8,654 nucleotides of DNA from JADCRZ01 sp039921525 (GTDB taxonomy: Bacteria > Bacteroidota > Bacteroidia > Chitinophagales > Chitinophagaceae). The stretch spans positions 1-8,654 of the forward strand of contig JBDSBP010000085.1 in the NCBI GenBank assembly GCA_039921525.1, written 5' to 3'. Below the pieces are notes generated by a model. The model was not told the DNA's origin and did not search any database. It saw nothing but the letters and a program-made list of their open reading frames with translations. The position numbers and the translations under genes were made by a program. This document shows, piece by piece, positions 1-6,850 of the stretch; within the stretch, counting starts at the first letter, position 1, and each line of letters starts with the position of its first letter.

Positions 1-461
1 AATGCTTTCGAGAGTAGTCCTGAAATACTTGTACAAATCAACCAGGTAATTCCCTGCAACAGTAAAACCATACCGGCATCGAAGATAAGAGCATTGTTTT
101 CTATCTTATCCGTACCAAGAAAAAAGATTAACTCTCCGGTCGCTAAAAATAATACTATTACTAATATTTGCGCCAAACTAATAATAAAACCCAACGCAGC
201 ACCCGACCAAAGATTCTTTCTTAACATTTCGCGGTTATCGTTGCCAAATCGCAAAAATTCGAAGTGCAAAAAAGTTTGATGGCCAAAATCTACCATAGAA
301 ATCAGGCTGATTAAGGCCTGGATAGCAATCCATATTCCATAGACTTCCACGTTCCAATGGCTTAGATAAATCGGAACAATCACCAGTTGCGAAACTATAG
401 TGACTAAGATCCGGACCCAGGACGCTACACTTCCGAAGATTATCCTTGAGCTTGTTGACAT
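1..461 (-). CDS. Wzx-type oligosaccharide flippase, N-terminal part (runs off the window)
   Basis: This is an inner-membrane flippase-like protein of the polysaccharide biosynthesis (MATE/MOP superfamily) type, which would move lipid-linked sugar repeat units from the cytoplasmic to the periplasmic face. About 153 codons are visible from an ATG at 459-461, and the frame stays open to base 1, so the C-terminal two thirds lie outside. The translation begins MSTSSRIIFGSVASWVRI. It has hydrophobic segments near residues 15-33 (ILVTIVSQLVIVPIYL), 42-57 (YGIWIAIQALISLIS), 88-108 and 130-150. The loop with MVDFGHQTF after the second segment is typical of Bacteroidetes flippases, where a short 'DFG' stretch precedes the first cytoplasmic loop. 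The nearest upstream in-frame triplet choices give no better start, and there is no obvious Shine-Dalgarno site. It follows the Wzc-like gene on the same strand after a 379-base gap. The fold class is fairly certain; substrate is unknown. Confidence 0.85.
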   Translation of the reverse strand, partial: MSTSSRIIFGSVASWVRILVTIVSQLVIVPIYLSHWNVEVYGIWIAIQALISLISMVDFGHQTFLHFEFLRFGNDNREMLRKNLWSGAALGFIISLAQILVIVLFLATGELIFFLGTDKIENNALIFDAGMVLLLQGITWLICTSISGLLSKA

Positions 462-840
462 ATCATCATAATTAACTCATATCATTTACATTTAAGTAGG
501 ATTTCTACTTATAATAATTTCGCAGTAACAACAATAAGGAAGCGTTCCAAGGGAAATTAATCGTATATCAACAAAGTTTCATCAAACATTTAAAAATCTC
601 CCTATTGACATACCAAGCATAAGATGACTTCAAATTTGTTATCAGCGATCAGCATTCCGCTATACGGAAATCATAATTATCTTACTACTGATAGCTGATA
701 GCCGATAAATGCGCATAAAATATTTTAACAATGCCAAAAGAACTTGTCAACAAACATTCGCCTATTTTAAAATGACCTCATTTATCCATTATATATTAGT
801 ACAAGCCCACTCAAAATTATGGCGCAAGCTATGTTCATCT
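462..840. other. Intergenic gap between flippase and Wzc-like gene
   Basis: I see no credible gene in this stretch. An open plus-strand frame that starts at 709 and runs to 930 overlaps the end of the Wzc-like gene on the opposite strand and has no recognisable protein features. The notable content is the heptamer inverted repeat at 639-708, listed separately. No CAAAnnTA box (a minus-strand -7 element) was found just upstream of the flippase start, so the flippase is probably transcribed from further upstream, by read-through of the Wzc-like gene. Confidence 0.6.
639..708. repeat. Inverted array of CTGATAG-like heptamers around a small hairpin
   Basis: The right side (688-708) is a direct array of three seven-base units, CTGATAG, CTGATAG, CCGATAA. 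The left side (639-652) is two units in the opposite orientation, TTATCAG and CGATCAG. The 15-base arms 639-653 and 694-708 pair at 13 of 15 positions. Between them is a five-base-pair hairpin, TTCCG (655-659) with CGGAA (665-669). Such intergenic heptamer arrays suggest a REP-like or small palindromic element. It lies between two convergently read-through genes on the minus strand and could stabilise or end the Wzc transcript, but no T-run follows it on that strand. Structure is seen directly; function is inferred. Confidence 0.6.
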
Positions 841-3147
841 TCACACTTCTGTTTTTCTCTTGGTTTTCGCTTTATTTTTATATTCATACCCGTATCCATA
901 CCCATAATTATTTCCGGAGAACCCTCTTGAACTAACGCCATTAAAAACCAGGCCTATATTCTTCAGCTCGTTCACTTCGTTGGTTTTCTCTAGTCGCTGT
1001 AAAATCTTTTTGGGAGTATGCTTATGTCGCACAACATATAAAGTAGCATCACATTTTTTTGACAGCACATAAGCATCTGGCATGGTTGCTACTGGTGCGG
1101 AATCCAAGACTATATAATCGAACTTTTCACTTAGATTGTTCAGAAGGTCGTTTACACGGTCACTTGATATAAGGTCAGAGGGATTGGAAGGTAATGTTCC
1201 TGCTGAAATTAAATAAAGATTTGAATTTACTTGTGTTTTTTGTATGATATCACTTATTTCAACATCACCCAATAAAAAATCGGCCACTCCGGCCAAGTTA
1301 TCCATACCTAGTTTTGAAGTTAGTGCCGGATTGCTAAGGTCGAATTCAACAACTACTACCTTTTTGCCGGACATGGCTAAACTAAGCCCCAGGTTAGCAG
1401 TTACAAAGCTCTTCCCATCTCCGGATATCGATGAAGTGATTAAGATCTTTTTACCTTTGGCAGTGATACCCAAATGAGAAAGGGAAGTTCGTAACATCCG
1501 AAACTGCCCTGTAATATAGTTTGACGAGCCCTCCTGAAGCAACAATGGCAGTTTAGATTTGTGATATATAATTTCCCCTAAAATCGGGAAAGAAGTCATG
1601 GCTTCTATTTCCTTGCGAAAAAGTATTGTTCGGTTAAAGGATTCATGTGCGGAAACAAACAGAACACCTAATGTAAGCGCGAGGATTACTGCTATAAAGT
1701 AAGTTATTAAATTACTTTCATTTACCGGTTCTAAAGTTGATTGTGCTTTATCAACAATGCGGCTGTCAGCGACATCAGAAGAATGGGAAAGCGCCGTTTC
1801 CTCACGCTTTTGAAGTAAAAACATATAAATGCTGCTTTTGATATTTTGCTCACGGTTAATTTCCACCAGTTCACGCTCTTGTTGAGGAAGGCCTTGCAAA
1901 AGAGAATTATAAGTATTATTAGTTGAATTAATATTAATTTTACTGGCCTCCAGGCTTTTCTTCTGAGTGTTGATATTCGCCAAAATATTGGGCTTCAACT
2001 TTTGAATCTGGTCAAGTAAAGAACCAAGCTGGGGATTGTTTTCGCCTGTTGTTCTCTTTAATTTTTCGTACTGCAATTCAAAATTAGTAAGTTTTTCAAT
2101 CATACCGGTAAGAAGCGGGTCATCCAACGTAGCAGGCCCGATACCAGAACGGCTGTCATCAGATAAAATATCCGATTCTACCTGTTTTAACATAGCAAGT
2201 TTCACATTAACGTCACTCAACTTTTGATCGTTATCGCTCACGTTCTGCAAAAACATAGTACCCTGTGAACTAAGATTAATGGCACCTTTCCGCGCTTTAT
2301 ACTGTTGCAGCTGCTTTTCTATTAAGCCGAGGTCAGTTGACACTAATTTTATACGTTCCTCCAAAAAAGCAAGGGTATTAATGCCTAGTTTATTCTTGTC
2401 ATAAACAGATGCCTGCTCGTAGGCAGCTACCAGTACATTTATTATTTGTTCGGAACGATTGGGGACCTCCCCCTTAAACTTTAGATTAACAACGCTGGAT
2501 TGCTTGTTTAATGAAGTTACACTCAGATTTTCGATAAGCTCATTAACAACCCTCTTAGGATTAACTAATGAAAAATATAAAGGTCCATTAAAATGATAAG
2601 CGGTATTATTAGGCAGAAAACGCAGAAGTCCATAAGGAGAATTTATCCATTTACCCGACTGGTAGGCATACCCATTAAACTTGATTAACGTGGTATTAAC
2701 GTCATAAGTAAAATCCACGCGCTTTACTTCAGTCAGTGAATCCGGACTGTACAATTCAATTTTGACAGGTGAGCTGTTATACGCAGAAGTATTTGTCCAT
2801 TTGCCCGCTTCATAAACAGGGGCATAAAGTTTAAGGGCAATAACAACCTGGTGCATTAACGCCTTAGATTTTATGATCTCTATTTCATTTTCAATAACTT
2901 TTTTGCTGGCCAGGGGATCGAGGCTTTCTACTATTTTGGAGTCTTCCGTTCCTCTTCGCTCGTCCTTAATTAAGAGGGTAGCATTCGTTTCGTAAACGGG
3001 CACTTTAAATTGTAAATAAAACCAGGCTCCGCCAATTGCCAGAGCATTTAATAACAGGAAAACAGGCCAGAAAGGAAAATATTTTGCCCAAATAGAGCCT
3101 GCTAAATTTTCATCTGTTTTAGGATTATAGTATGGTTCAGATTGCAT
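841..3147 (-). CDS. wzc: Wzc-like polysaccharide co-polymerase with C-terminal tyrosine autokinase
   Basis: This inner-membrane protein of 768 residues sets polymer length and couples polymerisation to export in Wzy-dependent EPS or capsule synthesis, with autophosphorylation on a C-terminal tyrosine cluster as the switch. Domains in order: Wzz domain from about residue 15 with the first membrane helix near 27-46 (WPVFLLLNALAIGGAWFYL); a long periplasmic region, coiled-coil-like around 255-450; the GNVR-type segment near 415-475; second membrane helix near 480-500 (LITYFIAVILALTLGVLFV); then the kinase domain. The kinase shows Walker A SISGDGKSF (573-581), Walker A' VVVVEFDLSNP (597-607) and Walker B YIVLDSAP (678-685). 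The tail carries five alternating tyrosines, 748, 750, 752, 754 and 756 (YGYGYGYEY). The A' motif has Glu601 for the usual first Asp and Ser605 where Arg is usual. The ATG at 3145-3147 places the Wzz domain correctly. No Wza gene is adjacent, which is unusual. Length is normal for the Bacteroidetes fused form. Confidence 0.95.
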   Translation of the reverse strand: MQSEPYYNPKTDENLAGSIWAKYFPFWPVFLLLNALAIGGAWFYLQFKVPVYETNATLLIKDERRGTEDSKIVESLDPLASKKVIENEIEIIKSKALMHQVVIALKLYAPVYEAGKWTNTSAYNSSPVKIELYSPDSLTEVKRVDFTYDVNTTLIKFNGYAYQSGKWINSPYGLLRFLPNNTAYHFNGPLYFSLVNPKRVVNELIENLSVTSLNKQSSVVNLKFKGEVPNRSEQIINVLVAAYEQASVYDKNKLGINTLAFLEERIKLVSTDLGLIEKQLQQYKARKGAINLSSQGTMFLQNVSDNDQKLSDVNVKLAMLKQVESDILSDDSRSGIGPATLDDPLLTGMIEKLTNFELQYEKLKRTTGENNPQLGSLLDQIQKLKPNILANINTQKKSLEASKININSTNNTYNSLLQGLPQQERELVEINREQNIKSSIYMFLLQKREETALSHSSDVADSRIVDKAQSTLEPVNESNLITYFIAVILALTLGVLFVSAHESFNRTILFRKEIEAMTSFPILGEIIYHKSKLPLLLQEGSSNYITGQFRMLRTSLSHLGITAKGKKILITSSISGDGKSFVTANLGLSLAMSGKKVVVVEFDLSNPALTSKLGMDNLAGVADFLLGDVEISDIIQKTQVNSNLYLISAGTLPSNPSDLISSDRVNDLLNNLSEKFDYIVLDSAPVATMPDAYVLSKKCDATLYVVRHKHTPKKILQRLEKTNEVNELKNIGLVFNGVSSRGFSGNNYGYGYGYEYKNKAKTKRKTEV

Positions 3148-3323
3148 TTTAAATTACTTTCGGTTTAGCAATAAATGAATGATTCGGCTGGGTGTAAATA
3201 AAATTCATGGTTATTATTAAAATGTGGTTAATATAAGTTTACTTATAGCTATTTAATCAGAATTGATTTGTAGTTAACGTAATCATTCTAATTCCTCTAA
3301 AAAGGCTCAAACGCTCTTCGATC

Positions 3324-3340
3324 GTATCTTTTGAAGATAC
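3324..3340 (-). other. Perfect 7-bp hairpin in the putative wzc leader
   Basis: GTATCTT (3324-3330), loop TTG, AAGATAC (3334-3340) forms a perfect stem, 177 bases upstream of the Wzc-like start on the minus strand. No T-run follows on either strand, so it is not an intrinsic terminator. It could be an operator or a leader hairpin. The pairing is exact; any role is inference. Confidence 0.35.
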
Positions 3341-3519
3341 CTAACCGATTAATCCTGACTCCTGTAACGCTTTAATGACGTGCGTTTTACGATATCATTC
3401 GCTGCATTCAGGTAATTTTAGGCGCAGCTATTTACTAATTCATTTTAATTGACGCACTTATCCATAGATTTCATCATTGATCTATAAAACGGCTATTAAG
3501 AAGTTAAAGTATATATATT

Positions 3520-3527
3520 CAAACCTA
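3520..3527 (-). promoter_or_regulatory. Possible Bacteroidetes -7 box for the Wzc-like gene
   Basis: CAAACCTA on the plus strand reads TAGGTTTG on the minus strand, an exact match to the TAnnTTTG element used by the main sigma factor of Bacteroidetes. It lies 373 bases upstream of the Wzc-like start. I see no TTG at the expected -33 spacing. In AT-rich DNA such an eight-base match arises by chance, so it is only a candidate. Confidence 0.25.
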
Positions 3528-3997
3528 TTTCGATAATGTTACTATTTCTCTTAAACTGAATAGATTAAGATCATTAATATAATTAGTGTATGACCAAATA
3601 TCTGATATTGCGTTATTCAATTGGATATGAACAAGGCTTCGCCTTTGTAAGCCACAAAACTTTTTCAAATTTAACTCATAAACGTATGTAATGAACCTTT
3701 AGTACCTGTAATTCGATTAAATATCACTATAATTATCAACACTCAACAAATGAACAACATTGAATTAGGATTTGCCTCCATTTGTAGAAATTAGTAATTA
3801 TTAGCCAAAATGTTTTGGTACTAATCGTTTCAAAAACCATATGACGTTGTAAACGTTAGATTTCTTTAAATAGGCATTCAAAAAATCCTAGACAAACATG
3901 CCCGGTTATCTACTAACGATGGCTTAAAGAATATTTACCTGTAGAGTTTTATAAATTCGTTTAACTGCTATCCAACTAGCGCTAATATTGAATTTCA

Positions 3998-4048
3998 TGG
4001 GTAAGGGTATTTCGGTATTCCAACAATAAATAAACCCTTAATTACCCA
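3998..4048 (-). terminator. Hairpin after the glycosyltransferase stop, possible terminator
   Basis: Starting 10 bases beyond the minus-strand stop codon, TGGGTA and AGGGT (3998-4008) pair with ACCCT (4034-4038) and TACCCA (4043-4048), leaving a four-base bulge on one side and a loop of about 25 bases. No T-run follows on the minus strand, so this is a poor intrinsic terminator. It may instead protect the 3' end of the glycosyltransferase message. Confidence 0.3.
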
Positions 4049-4058
4049 GAATTATTTT

Positions 4059-5399
4059 TTATTTTGCCAGTTGTTCATTTCTTACAATTTCATCAATGGT
4101 TTCCTTAATTACTGAATTTTGTTGTATCAATCTTATATCAACTAATTTTGTTTCATTGAGTGCATTTTTTACAAAGTTGGCTAAAACCATATTAATAGAC
4201 AGATTGCTTTCCGCAAACTTTCTGGCATTCAACTTCTTCATAGTGGTATCAATAGATAACGCATCCTGAATCGCTTTTGTCAACATCTCCTGGTTTTCAG
4301 GTTCAACAATAATTCCCATATCAGACGAATTCATTATATCGTACAAACTTGTGCCGGGGTTTGCTGTCACAATTGCTACGCCACCTGTAGCTAATATTGT
4401 ACTGAGTTTGGACGGCATAACCAGGTCCCCTGCCTTTGATTTCTGAAGTATTAAATGAAAATCGGCTACATTGAGAAATGAATTAAATTTCGAACAATGC
4501 TGAAGAGGAAGAAATGTAAAATTTTCAAGCCCAAGTTTTTCTTTTAATTCAACCAGTTGAATTTTATATGGACCAGAACCGGATATTACGAATTTTACGT
4601 CATCATTCTTTTCAAAGTGCTTGGCAACATGTAAAAGTTCTTTCAAACCCTGCTTTTCACCAATTGCCCCGGAATATAAAATAATTCTGTCAGTAGCCTT
4701 GAAGCCAAATTGCTGCTTTAAGCTACCTTTACCGGCCATTGGATAAAACAGATTCGTGTCTACCCAATTGGGGAAGTAAATACTTTTCTTTGAACACTTT
4801 TTCTGCAGTTTCCACATCATTCCTTCAGAAATGGTGCTGATATAATCTGCATTTTTCAAAATATACTTCTCCACTACCCCCAAACTTTTTAAAATGGCTG
4901 ATGATTTTATCATCCCCAATTCTCGTGCAGCATCAATTTGAAGATCCTGAACATGATAAATAAATTTAGCTCGCCTGATTTTTTTATATAAAACCCCCAA
5001 TAAGCCTAATTCAAAAGGGGGAGCGACTGTTAAAACAAAACTATGTCTCTTTGAAAATAATACAAAAAAGACAGCAATATATGCAAAAAAGGATATGGTG
5101 AATTCAGATAAGAGACGCTTTAGCCCTGTGGGGCTGGTGGGTATATAATGCGGACACCTGATAATGGTTATGGGTTTGGCACCTGGGTCATTTAATTGTC
5201 TTACTTCTTTTTTATACCACCACCTGCTTTTCTTATATTCTTTTTGAACTTTCCATTCAGGATAATAAGGAAAAGTAGTTATAACGGTACACGTAAATGA
5301 GTTTTTAGAAAGCCATTCAATCATCTCGCCATTATACTTCCCAATGCCTGTGAGCTCAGGATAGAAATTCCCAGTGATCAATAATAATCTTTTACTCAC
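4059..5399 (-). CDS. wcaI: WcaI-family GT4 glycosyltransferase
   Basis: This cytoplasmic or membrane-associated glycosyltransferase of 446 residues would transfer a sugar from a nucleotide-sugar to a growing lipid-linked EPS repeat unit. The WcaI family, named for colanic acid synthesis, is recognised from NFYPELTGIGKY (11-22, glycine-rich N-terminal loop), FPYYPEW (43-49), RCPHYIPTSPTGLKRLL (81-97), VQDLQIDAA (150-158), LYSGAIGEKQGL (241-252), SGSGP (273-277) and DLVMPSKLSTILATGG (325-340), which sits where GT4 enzymes bind the sugar nucleotide. A hydrophobic patch at 99-116 probably touches the membrane. The last 25 residues go beyond the usual family end. Length is otherwise typical. The start appears to be GTG (5397-5399): the frame is open upstream only to a TGA at 5424-5426, with no ATG between, and the N-terminus aligns with family members. 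Donor and acceptor cannot be read from sequence. It opens the minus-strand EPS gene set, with large gaps on both sides. Confidence 0.92.
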   Translation of the reverse strand: MSKRLLLITGNFYPELTGIGKYNGEMIEWLSKNSFTCTVITTFPYYPEWKVQKEYKKSRWWYKKEVRQLNDPGAKPITIIRCPHYIPTSPTGLKRLLSEFTISFFAYIAVFFVLFSKRHSFVLTVAPPFELGLLGVLYKKIRRAKFIYHVQDLQIDAARELGMIKSSAILKSLGVVEKYILKNADYISTISEGMMWKLQKKCSKKSIYFPNWVDTNLFYPMAGKGSLKQQFGFKATDRIILYSGAIGEKQGLKELLHVAKHFEKNDDVKFVISGSGPYKIQLVELKEKLGLENFTFLPLQHCSKFNSFLNVADFHLILQKSKAGDLVMPSKLSTILATGGVAIVTANPGTSLYDIMNSSDMGIIVEPENQEMLTKAIQDALSIDTTMKKLNARKFAESNLSINMVLANFVKNALNETKLVDIRLIQQNSVIKETIDEIVRNEQLAK

Positions 5400-5520
5400 T
5401 TTTTCTTGTTTTGGTGTGTTAAGTCAATTAAAAAGACATCATAGGCATGGAAATACTAAAGATAAAAATCATCAAAGGGCAACAATGGAGATGGAGGATT
5501 TAAAAAGCCTTGTTAGCTAA

Positions 5521-5539
5521 AAGAGCTTACCCAGCTCTT
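5521..5539 (-). other. Perfect 7-bp hairpin in the glycosyltransferase leader
   Basis: AAGAGCT (5521-5527), loop TACCC, AGCTCTT (5533-5539) forms a perfect stem 122 bases upstream of the GTG start. Read on the minus strand it is followed by a short T-run (TTTT within the stem end and flank), so it resembles a weak terminator or attenuator located inside the leader. Capsule operons of Bacteroides use leader attenuation relieved by NusG-like UpxY proteins; a similar mechanism here is only a hypothesis. Confidence 0.35.
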
Positions 5540-5814
5540 AAAAATAAATCACACCCCGACATTTGTAGAATATCCTTTAAATCGTCTTAAGATTTAATAA
5601 AAAACTATCTTCAAAAAATCGTCAGAAGGAATATCGGGAGGAAATTACTAGGAATGGACTTTAAAACTCGAAAGGTAATACAATTAATACTCTTAAGCTT
5701 GGTTAGTTAGTTTTTTTATTGATTTTATATAATATGAATATAAATGTACAAAATAAATGATGTAGAAGAAACAAAACTTTATATTTATTTTTAATCAGTG
5801 CAAGGTTTTAATTA

Positions 5815-5843
5815 TTGAACCCCGATTGATACTTATAAATTTG
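5815..5843 (+). promoter_or_regulatory. Orphan Bacteroidetes-type promoter on the plus strand
   Basis: TTG at 5815-5817 and TAAATTTG at 5836-5843 match the -33 and -7 elements of Bacteroidetes promoters with an 18-base spacer, close to the usual 19-21. No plus-strand gene follows for about 1,000 bases, so if real it would drive a non-coding RNA or a very long leader of the methyltransferase gene. Confidence 0.35.
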
Positions 5844-6682
5844 CTCCTTCCTTTTCTTCTCAAATGATACCTATCAAAAGTTAGTTTTAGTAATATAACT
5901 AAATTTCCTGATTTATGAAAGGGTTTTGTTATAAGACAATTATGAGGGGAAAAAGTCGTAGTCTTCTCCAAAATATACTTGAAATTTTCGGAATTCCATC
6001 TTTTCGTTAAACACGCATAAGAATAGGGCCCGGAAAAAAATACACCTTTCCATCATTTTTGAATTATTAGCAGGACGTTCTTCTTAAATCTTCTCAAAAA
6101 TCAATACCGGTTTGTTACGCGGCAAGCTGCTCTTTTTTTGTACTTTTTCTAAATGATTTTGCTCCATAGCTCCAGCATTTATTCTGGCGCATGTATTTGC
6201 CTCCAATACATATATACCCTTAGGCCTTTCTAAAAAATCTTCTGTACAATGCAAATACTATGATCGCTGAAATCAAGGTAATATTCATATATTATGTACT
6301 GCACTGCTTGCTTTCGAGGTAAAAAGGTTCAACTCCTTAATATAACGAACTGCTTACCTGGTAATTTATAGTATCATGGGTATACCTGGGCTATCGTAAG
6401 ACAATCTATGCCTTTATCGGCTGTTTTGATCTTCTTAAACATACCCATTTCGCAAGATTATAGCTGAACTACGTATCGGTTCACCCAATCCAGCTAACAA
6501 TCCATTCATGTAATAGAACGCCCCCGGGACTAATTACCCCTACCGCTAAATAAGGGGGATAAAAATTCAACGAGAGATTTAAAGCGTTATCTTAGCGCAA
6601 ATCTGATGAATAAAATTCGGCTGCTTGCACAATTGATCATAAAAATTGACTCGCGTATATTAACGAGCCTTTTGTTAATTTC

Positions 6683-6715
6683 CAAACATAAAATGCTTAC
6701 CAAAAGCAATGTCAA
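6683..6715 (-). promoter_or_regulatory. Possible minus-strand promoter far upstream of the glycosyltransferase
   Basis: CAAACATA (6683-6690) reads TATGTTTG on the minus strand, an exact TAnnTTTG -7 box. TTG-type triplets lie upstream at 6707-6709 (16-base spacer) and 6713-6715 (22-base spacer), neither ideal. Transcription from here would give a leader of about 1.27 kb before the glycosyltransferase, or a separate small RNA. Chance occurrence is possible. Confidence 0.25.
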
Positions 6716-6821
6716 AAGATTTACTATTTATTAACTGATGCCCTTTTATTTGGGGAATCTAGAAGCTTTGCAGATAAAGGAAACACAGTTAACAATAAGT
6801 AATTTTTTATTTAAAAAAAGA

Positions 6822-6829
6822 TAATTTTG
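6822..6829 (+). promoter_or_regulatory. -7 promoter box of the FkbM methyltransferase gene
   Basis: TAATTTTG is an exact TAnnTTTG match, 21 bases before the ATG at 6851. Transcription would begin near 6835, giving a short leader of about 15 bases without a Shine-Dalgarno sequence, which is common in Bacteroidetes. No clear TTG is seen at -33. The position right in front of the gene makes it more believable than the other boxes in this window. Confidence 0.5.
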
Positions 6830-6850
6830 TAATAAATCAAATAAAAGTAT

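Larger units (their letters stand above)
3148..4058. other. Long non-coding gap upstream of the Wzc-like gene
   Basis: These 911 bases hold no convincing gene: all frames are broken by frequent stops and I recognise no protein fragment. A 33-codon plus-strand frame (3590-3691, starting MTKYLILRYS) is the only tidy small frame and has no support beyond being open. Short perfect hairpins occur at 3324-3340 and 3633-3645 (AAGGC, loop TTC, GCCTT), with a weaker one at 3844-3856 (ACGTT, loop GTA, AACGT). A possible minus-strand -7 box lies at 3520-3527 and a hairpin just past the glycosyltransferase stop at 3998-4048. If transcribed with the flanking genes, this would be a leader of several hundred bases for the Wzc-like gene. 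Confidence 0.6.
5400..6850. other. 1.45-kb intergenic region between divergent genes
   Basis: No recognisable gene is found between the divergent glycosyltransferase and methyltransferase genes. What can be seen: perfect or near-perfect hairpins at 5521-5539 and 5577-5597 (TTAAATC, seven-base loop, GATTTAA); an orphan plus-strand promoter-like pair at 5815-5843; a minus-strand -7 box at 6683-6690; and the methyltransferase promoter near 6822. On the minus strand, two tiny frames in the same phase occur at 6220-6288 (22 codons, hydrophobic core then basic tail) and 6115-6192 (25 codons, basic, preceded by GGAGG seven bases before its ATG). A further open stretch of about 58 codons near 6080-6260, in another phase, lacks a good start. 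I cannot show that any of these is expressed; gene remnants or small RNAs are alternatives. Confidence 0.55.

Noticed and set aside
94..279. Plus-strand open frame of 61 codons
   Set aside because: It lies opposite the flippase coding sequence, whose translation is clearly that of a membrane transporter; the plus frame has no family features.
709..930. Plus-strand open frame of 73 codons
   Set aside because: It overlaps the C-terminal kinase tail on the other strand, and its own translation is low-complexity Phe/Ile/Ser-rich with no recognised motif.
1244..1477. Plus-strand open frame of 77 codons
   Set aside because: It is fully inside the kinase domain of the Wzc-like gene, antisense to the Walker motifs; a shadow frame.
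2036..2227. Plus-strand open frame of 63 codons
   Set aside because: It is antisense to the coiled-coil part of the Wzc-like gene and has no features of its own.
6325..6339. tRNA T-arm-like sequence, AAGG, loop TTCAACT, CCTT
   Set aside because: The seven-base loop fits the T-loop pattern, but the stem has only four pairs and there is no matching D-arm, anticodon arm or acceptor stem around it.
6536..6558. CCCCT/AGGGG hairpin as a terminator
   Set aside because: The stem is five pairs with a long loop, and no gene ends nearby; only a short A-rich run follows on the plus strand.
3148..6850. CRISPR array or insertion sequence in the long gaps
   Set aside because: I found no regularly spaced direct repeats, no transposase motif and no terminal inverted repeats with target duplications.
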